This document shows, piece by piece, positions 36,301-43,028 of a DNA stretch of 64,000 nucleotides. Within the stretch, counting starts at the first letter, position 1. Each line of letters opens with the position of its first letter. The stretch spans positions 220,573 to 284,572 of the forward strand of contig NZ_LWHO01000001.1 in the NCBI RefSeq assembly GCF_001642025.1, read 5' to 3'. A model generated the notes under the pieces. It was given only the letters and a program-made list of their open reading frames with translations, was not told the DNA's origin and searched no databases. The stretch is from Cutibacterium namnetense (GTDB lineage: Bacteria; Actinomycetota; Actinomycetes; Propionibacteriales; Propionibacteriaceae). Position numbers and translations under genes: made by a program.

Positions 36301-36998
36301 GCCTGGAAGTGGGTGTCGGGGTTCTGGGCGGTGCCGCGGATGAACGGGTGGGCCGGAGACAGGGCGCGTTCCCGGTGGGCGTGGACGAGGTCGTCGGTAA
36401 TGAAGTGACGGATGTCGTCGTCTGAAAGCATCTCGAGCACGTTGAGCTCGTGGGAGGTACGGAAGCCTTCAAAGAAGTGCATGAAGGGTACGCGGGAGTG
36501 CATCGTCGCAGCTTGGCTGATGAGAGCCAGGTCGTGGCATTCCTGCACGGTTGAGGAGCACAACATGGCGAAGCCGGTCTGACGGCAGGCCATGACGTCT
36601 TGGTGATCGCCGAAGATGGATAGGCCTTGGGCAGCCAGCGAACGGGCGGCCACATGGAAGACCGTGCTGGTGAGCTCGCCAGCGATCTTGTACATGTTCG
36701 GGATCATGAGCAGCAGGCCTTGGGAGGCTGTGAAGGTGGTGCTCAGGGCGCCGCCCTGTAGGGCGCCGTGCATGGCCCCGGCGGCGCCGCCCTCGGACTG
36801 CATCTCCATGACGGTGGGGATGTCGCCCCAGATGTTGTTGCGCCCGGCGGCAGACCATTCGTCGGCGGTCTCGGCCATCGGGGAGGACGGGGTGATCGGG
36901 TAGATCGAGCACAGTTCGTTGCAGCGGTAGGCGACCGAGGCGGCGGCGGTGTTGCCGTCGGCAATGGTGCGGACGCGGGAGTCGGAGCTATTTGCCAT
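33384..36998 (-). CDS. nifJ: Pyruvate:ferredoxin (flavodoxin) oxidoreductase
   Basis: The 1204-residue single-chain enzyme has the full domain set. The N-terminal pyruvate-binding domain includes YRCNELCSIYPITPSSPMAE. Then come the alpha/beta domains, a two-cluster ferredoxin domain (CIQCGNCAFVCPHG near 698-711 and CTGCGLCVEACP near 750), and the C-terminal TPP domain. The TPP domain has SGACSGCGETPYVK, NATGCSSIYGG and DTEVYSNTGGQ. It converts pyruvate and CoA to acetyl-CoA and CO2, reducing ferredoxin or flavodoxin through three Fe-S clusters. It is the middle gene of an operon with a GltD-type flavoprotein upstream (15-base gap) and a DHODH-like protein downstream. It connects lactate oxidation to acetate and propionate formation. 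Confidence 0.97.
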   Translation of the reverse strand: MANSSDSRVRTIADGNTAAASVAYRCNELCSIYPITPSSPMAETADEWSAAGRNNIWGDIPTVMEMQSEGGAAGAMHGALQGGALSTTFTASQGLLLMIPNMYKIAGELTSTVFHVAARSLAAQGLSIFGDHQDVMACRQTGFAMLCSSTVQECHDLALISQAATMHSRVPFMHFFEGFRTSHELNVLEMLSDDDIRHFITDDLVHAHRERALSPAHPFIRGTAQNPDTHFQAREAANKYYEKVPGIVQSLMDEFAQVVGRQYHLVEYHGDPEATEVMVCMGSGARTIEHTIDHLNVQGHKLGLVELHLFRPFPAAEIVKAIPQTARTVAVLDRTKEPGSNGEPLFLDVLAALSEAHSRGTRDSMPIVSGGRYGISSKEFTPGMVAGIAAELELESPRPRFTIGIDDDVTGISLPWEPLDIEDPKTIRAVFYGMGSDGTVGANKNTIKILGSDPDTYAQGYFVYDSKKSGSRTTSHLRFGPKPIEAPYLVSQAGFIGIHAWGILESVDVLTMAREGTTVLLNSPYDADQVWDKLPDTMQRQILDKHLDLWTIDALSVARKVGLRNRTNTILQTCFFAISGVLPKDEAIAKIKDSIQKTYGKKSQKIVEMNHAAVDASLEHLHQVKVPDQMTANHSLIPAVREDSPEFVKNVTARMIEGFGDLLPVSALPDDGTYPAGTTKYEQRTLSDVIATWEPTACIQCGNCAFVCPHGVIRAKYYPQSQLDGAPESFQSAELNAAGLPESCYTLQIVPDQCTGCGLCVEACPAHPVGEPDRKAINLEEHLDKTVQRENVEFFETIPVNDRSRVDFATVRGTQFLEPLFEFSGACSGCGETPYVKLITQLFGDRAEVANATGCSSIYGGNLPTTPWGKNASGRGPAWSNSLFEDNAEFGLGMRMAANVQTDLAKRRLQEVSSGLDPELVEDLLHAPQLTEHDLQSQQRRVKELQTKLAHMEQTPAVRDLMSVADHLLRRSVWIIGGDGWAYDIGSGGVDHVLASGRDVNVLVLDTEVYSNTGGQASKSTPLGAVAKFASAGKPTAKKDMALQAIAYGSVYVARVALGADPQQTLRAFREAEAYPGPSLIIAYSHCIAHGYDLRNGLDQQYKAVHCGHWPLMRYNPVLADKGRNPFLLDSPKPDETWREYTKLELRYRMLQKAHPEEAERMLDLGQRQVERRYAEYAEMASRTAEDFAIDARMSEFAATSNRA

Positions 36999-37013
36999 GG
37001 TCAGTCCTCCTTC

Positions 37014-38810
37014 TCAGTTCTCGGTGTCGATGGTGAACTTCAGTGAAGCTGACCGTCGTGGGTTGGGTTCAGGACGTACCGCGCAGCCGGGTGTGGGGTT
37101 GCCGGATCCCTGCACGGTGGCCGGGTCTGTGCCTTCGGGGATCATCTCGATGGCGTGGACTGGGCACTGGTCGAAGCAGGTGGCGCATCCGGTGCACTTG
37201 GCATAGTCGAATTCGTAGCGGTGGCCTTTGCCGAGCTTGGTGATGGCGTCCTCGGGGCAAGAGCCGTAGCAGCCGTCGCATTCGAAGCAGTTGCCGCAAG
37301 ATAGGCATCGTCCAGCCTCGAAGTGGGCCTGCTGTTCGGTGAGTCCACCGACGATCTCGTCGAATCCGACGCGTTGGGTTGGGTCGAGTTCGGGCTGGTT
37401 GCGGCGCAGATGGTCGCCGAAATACCACAGGTTGAGGTCGTTGAAGCCCACCGTGGTGTTCTTGGCGGCTGGGTAACCGGATTGACGGTTCAGCCACAGG
37501 TCGATCTGACGGGCGGCACGTTTGCCGTGGCCGACGCCGATCGTCACGGTGCGCTCGGAGGGGACGGTGTCGCCACCGGCGAAGATACCGGGGACGTCGG
37601 TCATGAGGGTTGAGGGGTTGACGTCAACGACGTCGTTGCGGAACCTCATGCCGGGCATCTTGTGTAGGAAGCTGGTGTCGGCGTCCTGGCCGACGGCGAG
37701 GATGACGGTGTCGGCCTCGAGCTTCTCGTAGCGTCCGGTGCCGTGCGGCTTGCCATTTTCGTCGAGTTCCATGACTTCGACGGTGAGGTCCTCGCCGACG
37801 TCAGTGATGGTGCGCAGCCAGTTCATCTGGACGCCTTCGCGCTCGGCTTCTTCGCGCTCCTCGGCGTGGGCTGGCATCTGCTCGGCGGTGCGTCGGTAGA
37901 CGACGATGGATTCCTCGGCTCCGAGACGCTTGGCTACGCGGGCGGCGTCCATGGCGGTGTTGCCGCCACCGTAAACAGCGACACGTCGCCCAATGAGCGG
38001 TTTTTCGCCGGCGGCGACGTTGTGCAGGAAGCTTACGGCGTCGACCATTCGGGAGGCATCGACGGTCGGGATGTCGACGCGTTTGGATAGGTGGGCGCCG
38101 ATGGCCACGAAGACGGCGTCGAAACGTCCCTTGGCTTTCTCTTCCATGAGGTCGTTGACGGGGTGGTTGAGGACGATCTTGATGCCGAGGTCGGTGAGGC
38201 GTGCCACTTCGGCGTCGAGGATCTCGCGCGGCAGGCGGTACTCGGGGATGCCGTAGCGCATCATGCCGCCGACTTTGTCGCCGGCGTCGTGGATCTCGAC
38301 GTCGTGGCCAAGCATTGCCAGGTGGTAGGCGGCGGATAGGCCGGCCGGGCCGGCGCCGATGACGAGGACGCGGTGTCCGGAGGGTTTCGTGGGCGTGGTG
38401 AACTTCCAGCCCTTCTCGATGGCGAGGTCGCCAAGGTAGCGCTCGACGGAGTGGATGGATACGGCGCCATCGAGGTCGGCGCGGTTACAGGCCACCTCGC
38501 AGGGGTGGTAGCAGACGCGGCCGTGGATGGCGGGGAAGGGGTTATCGGCGGTCAGTTGACGCCAGGCCTTTTCCTCGTCGTGGGCCTTGATGAGGCGCAG
38601 CCACTCTTGAATGTTCTCGCCGGCCGGGCATCCGGCATTGCAGGGAGGGAGCATGTCGAGGTAGACGGGTCTGCGGGTACGGGTGGGGGTGACGCGACCG
38701 GTTGTGCGGGCCAGATCAGGACGCGCGGTGATGTCCTGGTTCTCTTTGATGACGTATCCGTTCTGGTCGTCGGTGACGGTCGTGTCACTCGTCGTAGTCT
38801 CGGCGCTCAT
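37014..38810 (-). CDS. GltD-type Fe-S flavoprotein with C-terminal 2[4Fe-4S] ferredoxin domain
   Basis: The 598-residue protein has an N-terminal Cys-rich domain (PCNAGCPAGENI and CYHPCEVACNR), like the glutamate synthase small subunit. It then has an FAD fold (VLVIGAGPAGLSAAYHLAMLG), an NAD(P) fold (VAVYGGGNTAMDAARVAKRLG) and a C-terminal ferredoxin domain with CLSCGNCFECDGCYGSCP and CTGCATCFDQCP. No large GltB subunit is present. As the first gene of the PFOR operon it probably moves electrons between reduced ferredoxin and NAD(P); that is inference from context. ATG 38810 has AGGAAGAG upstream, preferred over 38840. The leader has a TTGTGA-N9-TCACAA repeat. Confidence 0.88.
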   Translation of the reverse strand: MSAETTTSDTTVTDDQNGYVIKENQDITARPDLARTTGRVTPTRTRRPVYLDMLPPCNAGCPAGENIQEWLRLIKAHDEEKAWRQLTADNPFPAIHGRVCYHPCEVACNRADLDGAVSIHSVERYLGDLAIEKGWKFTTPTKPSGHRVLVIGAGPAGLSAAYHLAMLGHDVEIHDAGDKVGGMMRYGIPEYRLPREILDAEVARLTDLGIKIVLNHPVNDLMEEKAKGRFDAVFVAIGAHLSKRVDIPTVDASRMVDAVSFLHNVAAGEKPLIGRRVAVYGGGNTAMDAARVAKRLGAEESIVVYRRTAEQMPAHAEEREEAEREGVQMNWLRTITDVGEDLTVEVMELDENGKPHGTGRYEKLEADTVILAVGQDADTSFLHKMPGMRFRNDVVDVNPSTLMTDVPGIFAGGDTVPSERTVTIGVGHGKRAARQIDLWLNRQSGYPAAKNTTVGFNDLNLWYFGDHLRRNQPELDPTQRVGFDEIVGGLTEQQAHFEAGRCLSCGNCFECDGCYGSCPEDAITKLGKGHRYEFDYAKCTGCATCFDQCPVHAIEMIPEGTDPATVQGSGNPTPGCAVRPEPNPRRSASLKFTIDTEN

Positions 38811-38846
38811 ACCTAGCTCTTCCTGTTGGAAATGCGGCATTTCGGA

Positions 38847-38867
38847 TTGTGAATGTGGGGATCACAA
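38847..38867. promoter_or_regulatory. Inverted repeat in the PFOR operon leader
   Basis: TTGTGA and TCACAA are perfect 6-base arms separated by 9 bases, 37 bases before the operon's first ATG. A possible -10 box TAATAT lies just upstream at 38888-38883 (minus strand), so a bound repressor would block early elongation. The arms match Rex half-sites, but Rex sites have a 6-base spacer. Confidence 0.4.
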
Positions 38868-38943
38868 GCGAACCTCGTGACGATATTAGACCACAGATGA
38901 AAGAGCGTGCAGGTCAGGGTATGGTTAATGAAATTTGGTGCAG

Positions 38944-38962
38944 GAAGGTTTGCCTAAACCGT
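38944..38962. promoter_or_regulatory. Possible DtxR/IdeR-like iron box
   Basis: GGTTT and AAACC flank four bases within a 19-base stretch that agrees with the DtxR consensus (TTAGGTTAGGCTAACCTAA) at 11 of 19 positions. It lies between the divergent PFOR operon and the thiamine-binding protein gene. Iron control would suit the Fe-S-rich PFOR system. Confidence 0.25.
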
Positions 38963-39090
38963 GATCGAGATTGCGGAATTACGAACCATATTGTTATCGA
39001 AATGTGGCAAGGTCTGGGGTACTCGGAATGGTGAGTGCTCCCGGAGCCGAACCCCGTGAGGTTGCTGGCTGGTGGTGCAAGACTGTAATC

Positions 39091-39408
39091 ATGATCGTTG
39101 CCTTCAGTCTTGTTCCCAGCGGTGGTCGAGCTTCACGGGAGGATGGTGGCGTCGCCGACGCCGTTGCTGCCGCCGTCAGGGTGATTCGCGATTCTGGACT
39201 ACCCAACCACACCTCGTCGATGTTCACCGAGATCGAGGGCTCGTGGGATGAGGTCATGGGCGTCGTCAAACGGGCCACCGAAGCGGTTGCGCAGTATGGG
39301 ACTCGGGTGTCCCTCGTACTCAAGGCCGATATTCGCCCCGGCCGTACCGGTGAGATGACGGCCAAGCTGGAGCGGCTCGAGGGAGAGTTGGATAAGCAGC
39401 AGAGGTGA
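39091..39408 (+). CDS. MTH1187/YqgV-family thiamine-binding protein
   Basis: The 105-residue protein is a small ferredoxin-like fold of the UPF0045/MTH1187 family. It has MIVAFSLVPSG at the start, a SSMFTEIEGSWDEVMGVVKRATEAV centre and KADIRPGRTGEM near the end. Family members bind thiamine, though their physiological role is unclear. ATG 39091 is the conserved start; the frame is open from 38971. It is divergent from the PFOR operon, whose key enzyme needs thiamine pyrophosphate, which may explain the arrangement. It ends 16 bases before the convergent lldR stop. Confidence 0.8.
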   Translation: MIVAFSLVPSGGRASREDGGVADAVAAAVRVIRDSGLPNHTSSMFTEIEGSWDEVMGVVKRATEAVAQYGTRVSLVLKADIRPGRTGEMTAKLERLEGELDKQQR

Positions 39409-39424
39409 TTGGGGCAGATGGGCG

Positions 39425-40201
39425 TCAATCTCGGCCGATGAGCAGAGTCTCGTAGGCATTGCGGATGTGAACTTCGGCGACTTCGGCGGCTCGCTCGGGG
39501 TCACCGTTCTCGATTGCGGCGAGCATCTCTTTGTGGTCGCAGACCAGACCGTCGCGCCAGTGCTCCCATCCGATAAGAGAATGCTCGGCTTCCAAGATGG
39601 GTAAGTGCACCGCCTCGCGGATGGCCACCGCCAGATCGCTCATGAGACGGTTGTCCCCGGCCTCCGCTAAGGCAACGTGGAAGGCGGTATCGAGGGCGTT
39701 GAAGGAGTCAGGTTGCAGGGCGTCGTGCATCTGAGCGAGGAGGTTTGTCGCCCGGGCTAAGGGTCCAAGCGCACGCACTTGCGCGGCTGCAGCGCAGGCG
39801 GCCTTTTCGAGCGCCACTCGAGTTTCGGTGAGGTCAGCGAAGGAGACGACCTCGAGGGCTAATTGCAGCCGCAGTATGCGTCCCATGGCGTCCGAGGGAC
39901 GGGCGTCGACGCGGGTGCCATTGCCGCGTCCAGTGCCGGAGGACAAGATTCCCTGGGCTTCCAAGGCCCGAATGGCTTCTCGGACTGCCCCTCGACTGAT
40001 GCCCAGTGAAGCCGCGAGCTCCCGCTCAGGGGGAAGGCGGGAACCGTTGACCCACCGTCCGGCGAGGATCTCGTGGTCAATGTGGCGCATGGCGACCGAG
40101 AACCCGCCCGGTTTCGAAGCGGTGCTCGGAATCGTCTGTGATGCTCGCTGTTGAGCATGCGGTTTCGGTCGACTGGGGTCGGCGTCGCGGGTCTGTGTCA
40201 T
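39425..40201 (-). CDS. lldR: GntR/FadR-family (FCD) lactate-responsive regulator
   Basis: The ~258-residue protein has an N-terminal GntR winged helix-turn-helix (RLPPERELAASLGISRGAVREAIRALEAQGIL) at about residues 50-85. It is followed by an all-helical FCD effector domain (ETRVALEKAACAAA, AFHVALAEAGDNRLM). It is divergent from the lactate permease-lutABC operon. The tandem GGT-N3-ACC sites there match the TNGTNNNACNA motif described for Corynebacterium LldR. L-lactate as the inducer is inferred from this. ATG 40201 with GAGGA upstream is favoured; an ATG at 40237 is possible. Confidence 0.87.
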   Translation of the reverse strand: MTQTRDADPSRPKPHAQQRASQTIPSTASKPGGFSVAMRHIDHEILAGRWVNGSRLPPERELAASLGISRGAVREAIRALEAQGILSSGTGRGNGTRVDARPSDAMGRILRLQLALEVVSFADLTETRVALEKAACAAAAQVRALGPLARATNLLAQMHDALQPDSFNALDTAFHVALAEAGDNRLMSDLAVAIREAVHLPILEAEHSLIGWEHWRDGLVCDHKEMLAAIENGDPERAAEVAEVHIRNAYETLLIGRD

Positions 40202-40378
40202 GGCTGGGTCCTCGTCGGTGAGCTGCTTCATTGTCACCGAACACGTCTCGTATGTCCAACGCCTGGGAAGGGTGGATTTGGCGCATGCAAAGGGCAGCTC
40301 ATATCCCCGCGAAAATTAGGCCGCCCTTATTTGATGCACTGATGATCGACTACATGTTCTTTGTTTGAACGGAAGTGC

Positions 40379-40407
40379 TTGACGTCCATGGGAAATGGTC
40401 CTACCGT
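40379..40407 (+). promoter_or_regulatory. Promoter of the lactate permease-lutABC operon
   Basis: TTGACG (40379-40384) and TACCGT (40402-40407) are separated by exactly 17 bases. The predicted start point near 40414 falls inside the second LldR-type operator. The -10 box overlaps the first operator. Confidence 0.7.
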
Positions 40408-40424
40408 ACTATTGGTCGGACCAA
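40396..40424. promoter_or_regulatory. Tandem LldR-type operators
   Basis: Two sites are seen. TGGTCCTACCG at 40396-40406 is one base off the TNGTNNNACNA motif. TTGGTCGGACCAA at 40412-40424 is a perfect inverted repeat and a full match. A weaker third half-match, GGTCCGATC, follows at 40428. The two main sites are 17 bases apart and cover the -10 box and start point. Confidence 0.7.
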
Positions 40425-40487
40425 AGCGGTCCGATCTTGCCAGCGGTTAGCCGACCGTAGGCAGTGGTTGAACAACGGAGTTCTTCG

Positions 40488-42176
40488 ATGGTTCTTCTCC
40501 AGACCTTCACCCCATCGGCCAATCCGCTGGGGTCGCAGTGGCTGTCGGCCCTCTTGGCCGTTCTGCCCGTGCTAGCCATGCTCATTACCCTTGGTGCGCT
40601 GCGTTGGAAGGCGCACTTAGCTGGCCTTTTTTCGTGGGGTGTCGCCCTCATTGTGGCGATTACCGCCTTCCATATGCCGATTGGAATGGCATTTTCCTCA
40701 AGTGTCCAAGGCTTCCTCTACGGACTCTTCCCGATTTCGTGGATCCTGCTGGGTGCCATCTGGATGTATCAGGTGACGGTCATTTCCGGCCGTTTCGACG
40801 ACCTGCGCCGCACCTTCTTCCTCATCAGCGATGACCCGCGTGTGTTAGGTATCCTCATCGCCTTTTGCTTCGGCGGTCTACTGGAGGCTTTGGCTGGGTT
40901 TGGTGCCCCCGTCGCCATCGCTGCTGCGATGCTCATCGCTATCGGCTTTGGCAAGCTCCGTGGTGCCGTCACTGCTTTGGTCGCTAATACCGTCCCGGTG
41001 GCTTTTGGCGCCGTCGGTCTGCCGGTCCTCATGGCCGCCAAGACAGGTGGCCTGGACGTTGCGGTAGTGGCTCCGGTCACCGCCCGCGTCTGCGCGCTGC
41101 TCTGTCTGGTCGTGCCTTTCCTCATGCTGGCGATCATGGACGGCCGTAAGGGTGTTCGTGAATGCTGGCCCTTCGGTCTGTTCGTTGGCATCGTCTTCGG
41201 TGTGACGAAGGTCATTGTCGGTGGCACCCCGGTCTACAACCTCACTGAGATCTTCGCTGCGGTTGTCACCGTTGCCCTTTCCTTGCTGTTCCTCAAGGTC
41301 TGGAAGCCCAAGGGTGGTCGCGAAGCTGCCGAGCGTATTGGCGTCCCGATGGATCCGGCTGTCGAGACCGAGTCTGTCGAGGCTCAGGAAGTCGACACCT
41401 CTGACCTGGCCGGCAACCGCATCTTTATGGCCCTCGTTCCTTACATCCTCGTCATCGTGGTGTTTGGAATCGCTGCCATCCCCGCCGTCCAGGAGAGCCT
41501 GAAGGCCGCCGACGTCAAGATGGCCTGGCCTGGCCTGTCGGGACTCATGACCACCGGCGGCAAGGCTGCTGCTCACCAGACCTACACCTGGCAGTGGCTG
41601 TCCCAGCCCGGCTTCTTGCTCGCCATCGTCGCAATCCTTGTGGGCCTCATCTACCGGGTGCCCCTGTCCGACGTCTTCAAGGAGCTGTGGGTCAACGCCA
41701 AGAAGATGAAGTTTTCGATGCTGACTATCGGGATGGTCGTCGCCTTGGCTTATGTCATGGGTGATTCCGGCCAGACCCTTGCTCTCGGCATGTTCATCGC
41801 TGGAGCAGGAGCGGTCTACCCGTTCCTGGCACCGATTCTCGGCTGGATCGGCACATACGTCACTGGCTCCGATACCTCCGCCAACATTCTGTTCTCCGGC
41901 TTACAAAGCAGTGTTGGACAGCAGGTCGGTGCCGGGTCGTATCTTGGTATAGACGGTATGCGGCATCTGCTGGTTGGTGCGGGCGCATCCGGTGGTGTCG
42001 TCGGCAAGATGATTTCCCCGCAGTCGCTAACCATCGCGGCTACCGCGATAGGCCTGGTCGGCGGTGAGTCGGTCATCCTGCGCAAGGTTTTTAAATTCTC
42101 GATCATCCTTCTCGTCCTGATGTGCATCATCGTCGGCCTCATGTCGACCCCGGTGCTCGGATGGATGGTCCCCTGA
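40488..42176 (+). CDS. lctP: L-lactate permease
   Basis: The 562-residue protein has about 13 membrane helices and LctP-family landmarks: WILLGAIWMYQVTVISGRF, GGLLEALAGFGAPVAIAAAML, and near the C-terminus TGSDTSANILFSGLQ with ISPQSLTIA. It imports lactate with protons. A cytoplasmic loop with acidic residues (VETESVEAQEVDTSD) lies near residue 300. ATG 40488 has CGGAG upstream. It is the first gene of a four-gene operon with lutABC under the LldR-type operators. Confidence 0.95.
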   Translation: MVLLQTFTPSANPLGSQWLSALLAVLPVLAMLITLGALRWKAHLAGLFSWGVALIVAITAFHMPIGMAFSSSVQGFLYGLFPISWILLGAIWMYQVTVISGRFDDLRRTFFLISDDPRVLGILIAFCFGGLLEALAGFGAPVAIAAAMLIAIGFGKLRGAVTALVANTVPVAFGAVGLPVLMAAKTGGLDVAVVAPVTARVCALLCLVVPFLMLAIMDGRKGVRECWPFGLFVGIVFGVTKVIVGGTPVYNLTEIFAAVVTVALSLLFLKVWKPKGGREAAERIGVPMDPAVETESVEAQEVDTSDLAGNRIFMALVPYILVIVVFGIAAIPAVQESLKAADVKMAWPGLSGLMTTGGKAAAHQTYTWQWLSQPGFLLAIVAILVGLIYRVPLSDVFKELWVNAKKMKFSMLTIGMVVALAYVMGDSGQTLALGMFIAGAGAVYPFLAPILGWIGTYVTGSDTSANILFSGLQSSVGQQVGAGSYLGIDGMRHLLVGAGASGGVVGKMISPQSLTIAATAIGLVGGESVILRKVFKFSIILLVLMCIIVGLMSTPVLGWMVP

Positions 42177-42230
42177 ATCTGCTGACGGATGACACCGCCT
42201 GGCATCCGTTCATTATCAATGGAGGTCACC

Positions 42231-43025
42231 ATGACAACCACTACCAGCCCTGGCACCAGGGCTGCCTCGCCCGGCTTGCCGGGGGCGGGCATAACCGTCG
42301 GGCTGTTCATCACGTGCATCAATGACGTGATGTTCCCCCAGACGGGCGTGGCCGTCACCACCCTGTTGGAGCGCCTCGGCTGCAAGGTCGAGTTTCCACG
42401 GGAGCAGACCTGCTGTGGCCAGATGACGACCAACACCGGATACTTTGACGAGGGGATTCCCACCGTCCGTCAGTATGTGCGAGCCTTCGGGGACTACGAC
42501 TACATCGTCGCGCCGTCGGGGTCCTGCGTCGCCGCCGTCCGTGACCAGCACCCGATGCTCGCCGGGCATGCCGGAGACTCTGGTCTGGCTAAGGAGGTCG
42601 AGCACACCAGTCAGTGCACCTACGACGTACCCGAGTTCCTCATCGACATCCTCGGCGTTACCGACGTGGGCGCCTATTTCCCGCACCGGGTGACGTATCA
42701 CCCGTCTTGTCATGGCAAGCGGCTGCTGAACCTTGGTGATCGTCCTTACGAGCTGCTGCGCCATGTCAAGGGCATGACCTTAGTCGACCTGCCGATGGCC
42801 GAGCAGTGCTGCGGGTTCGGCGGCACCTTCTGCATCAAGAACCCCGATATGAGTGCGGCAATGGCCGCCGACAAGGCCCGCCACGTCCGCGAGACCGAGG
42901 CCGAGTATGTCGTCGCCGGCGATAACTCTTGCCTCATGAATATCGGTGGTGTGCTGTCGCGCCAGAATTCAGGCGTCAAGCCGATTCACATCGCTGAAAT
43001 CCTCGCCAACACTGAGGAGGACTGA
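42231..43025 (+). CDS. lutA: Lactate utilisation protein A, (Fe-S)-binding
   Basis: The 264-residue protein has two CCG-type cysteine-rich repeats, like LutA/YkgE and the GlpC/HdrB family. The first is GLFITCINDVMFP with TCCGQM; the second is TYHPSCHGKRLL with QCCGFGGTFC. With LutB and LutC it forms the membrane-associated, iron-sulfur L-lactate oxidising complex that makes pyruvate. ATG 42231 with GGAGG upstream gives the conserved start; the frame is open from 42189. The stop lies 3 bases before the lutB ATG. The N-terminal ~20 residues are Thr/Pro/Ala-rich. Confidence 0.94.
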   Translation: MTTTTSPGTRAASPGLPGAGITVGLFITCINDVMFPQTGVAVTTLLERLGCKVEFPREQTCCGQMTTNTGYFDEGIPTVRQYVRAFGDYDYIVAPSGSCVAAVRDQHPMLAGHAGDSGLAKEVEHTSQCTYDVPEFLIDILGVTDVGAYFPHRVTYHPSCHGKRLLNLGDRPYELLRHVKGMTLVDLPMAEQCCGFGGTFCIKNPDMSAAMAADKARHVRETEAEYVVAGDNSCLMNIGGVLSRQNSGVKPIHIAEILANTEED

Positions 43026-43028
43026 CCC

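Noticed and set aside
38847-38867. Classical Rex operator
   Set aside because: The half-sites match, but the spacer is 9 bases rather than 6, so it was kept only as an unassigned inverted repeat.
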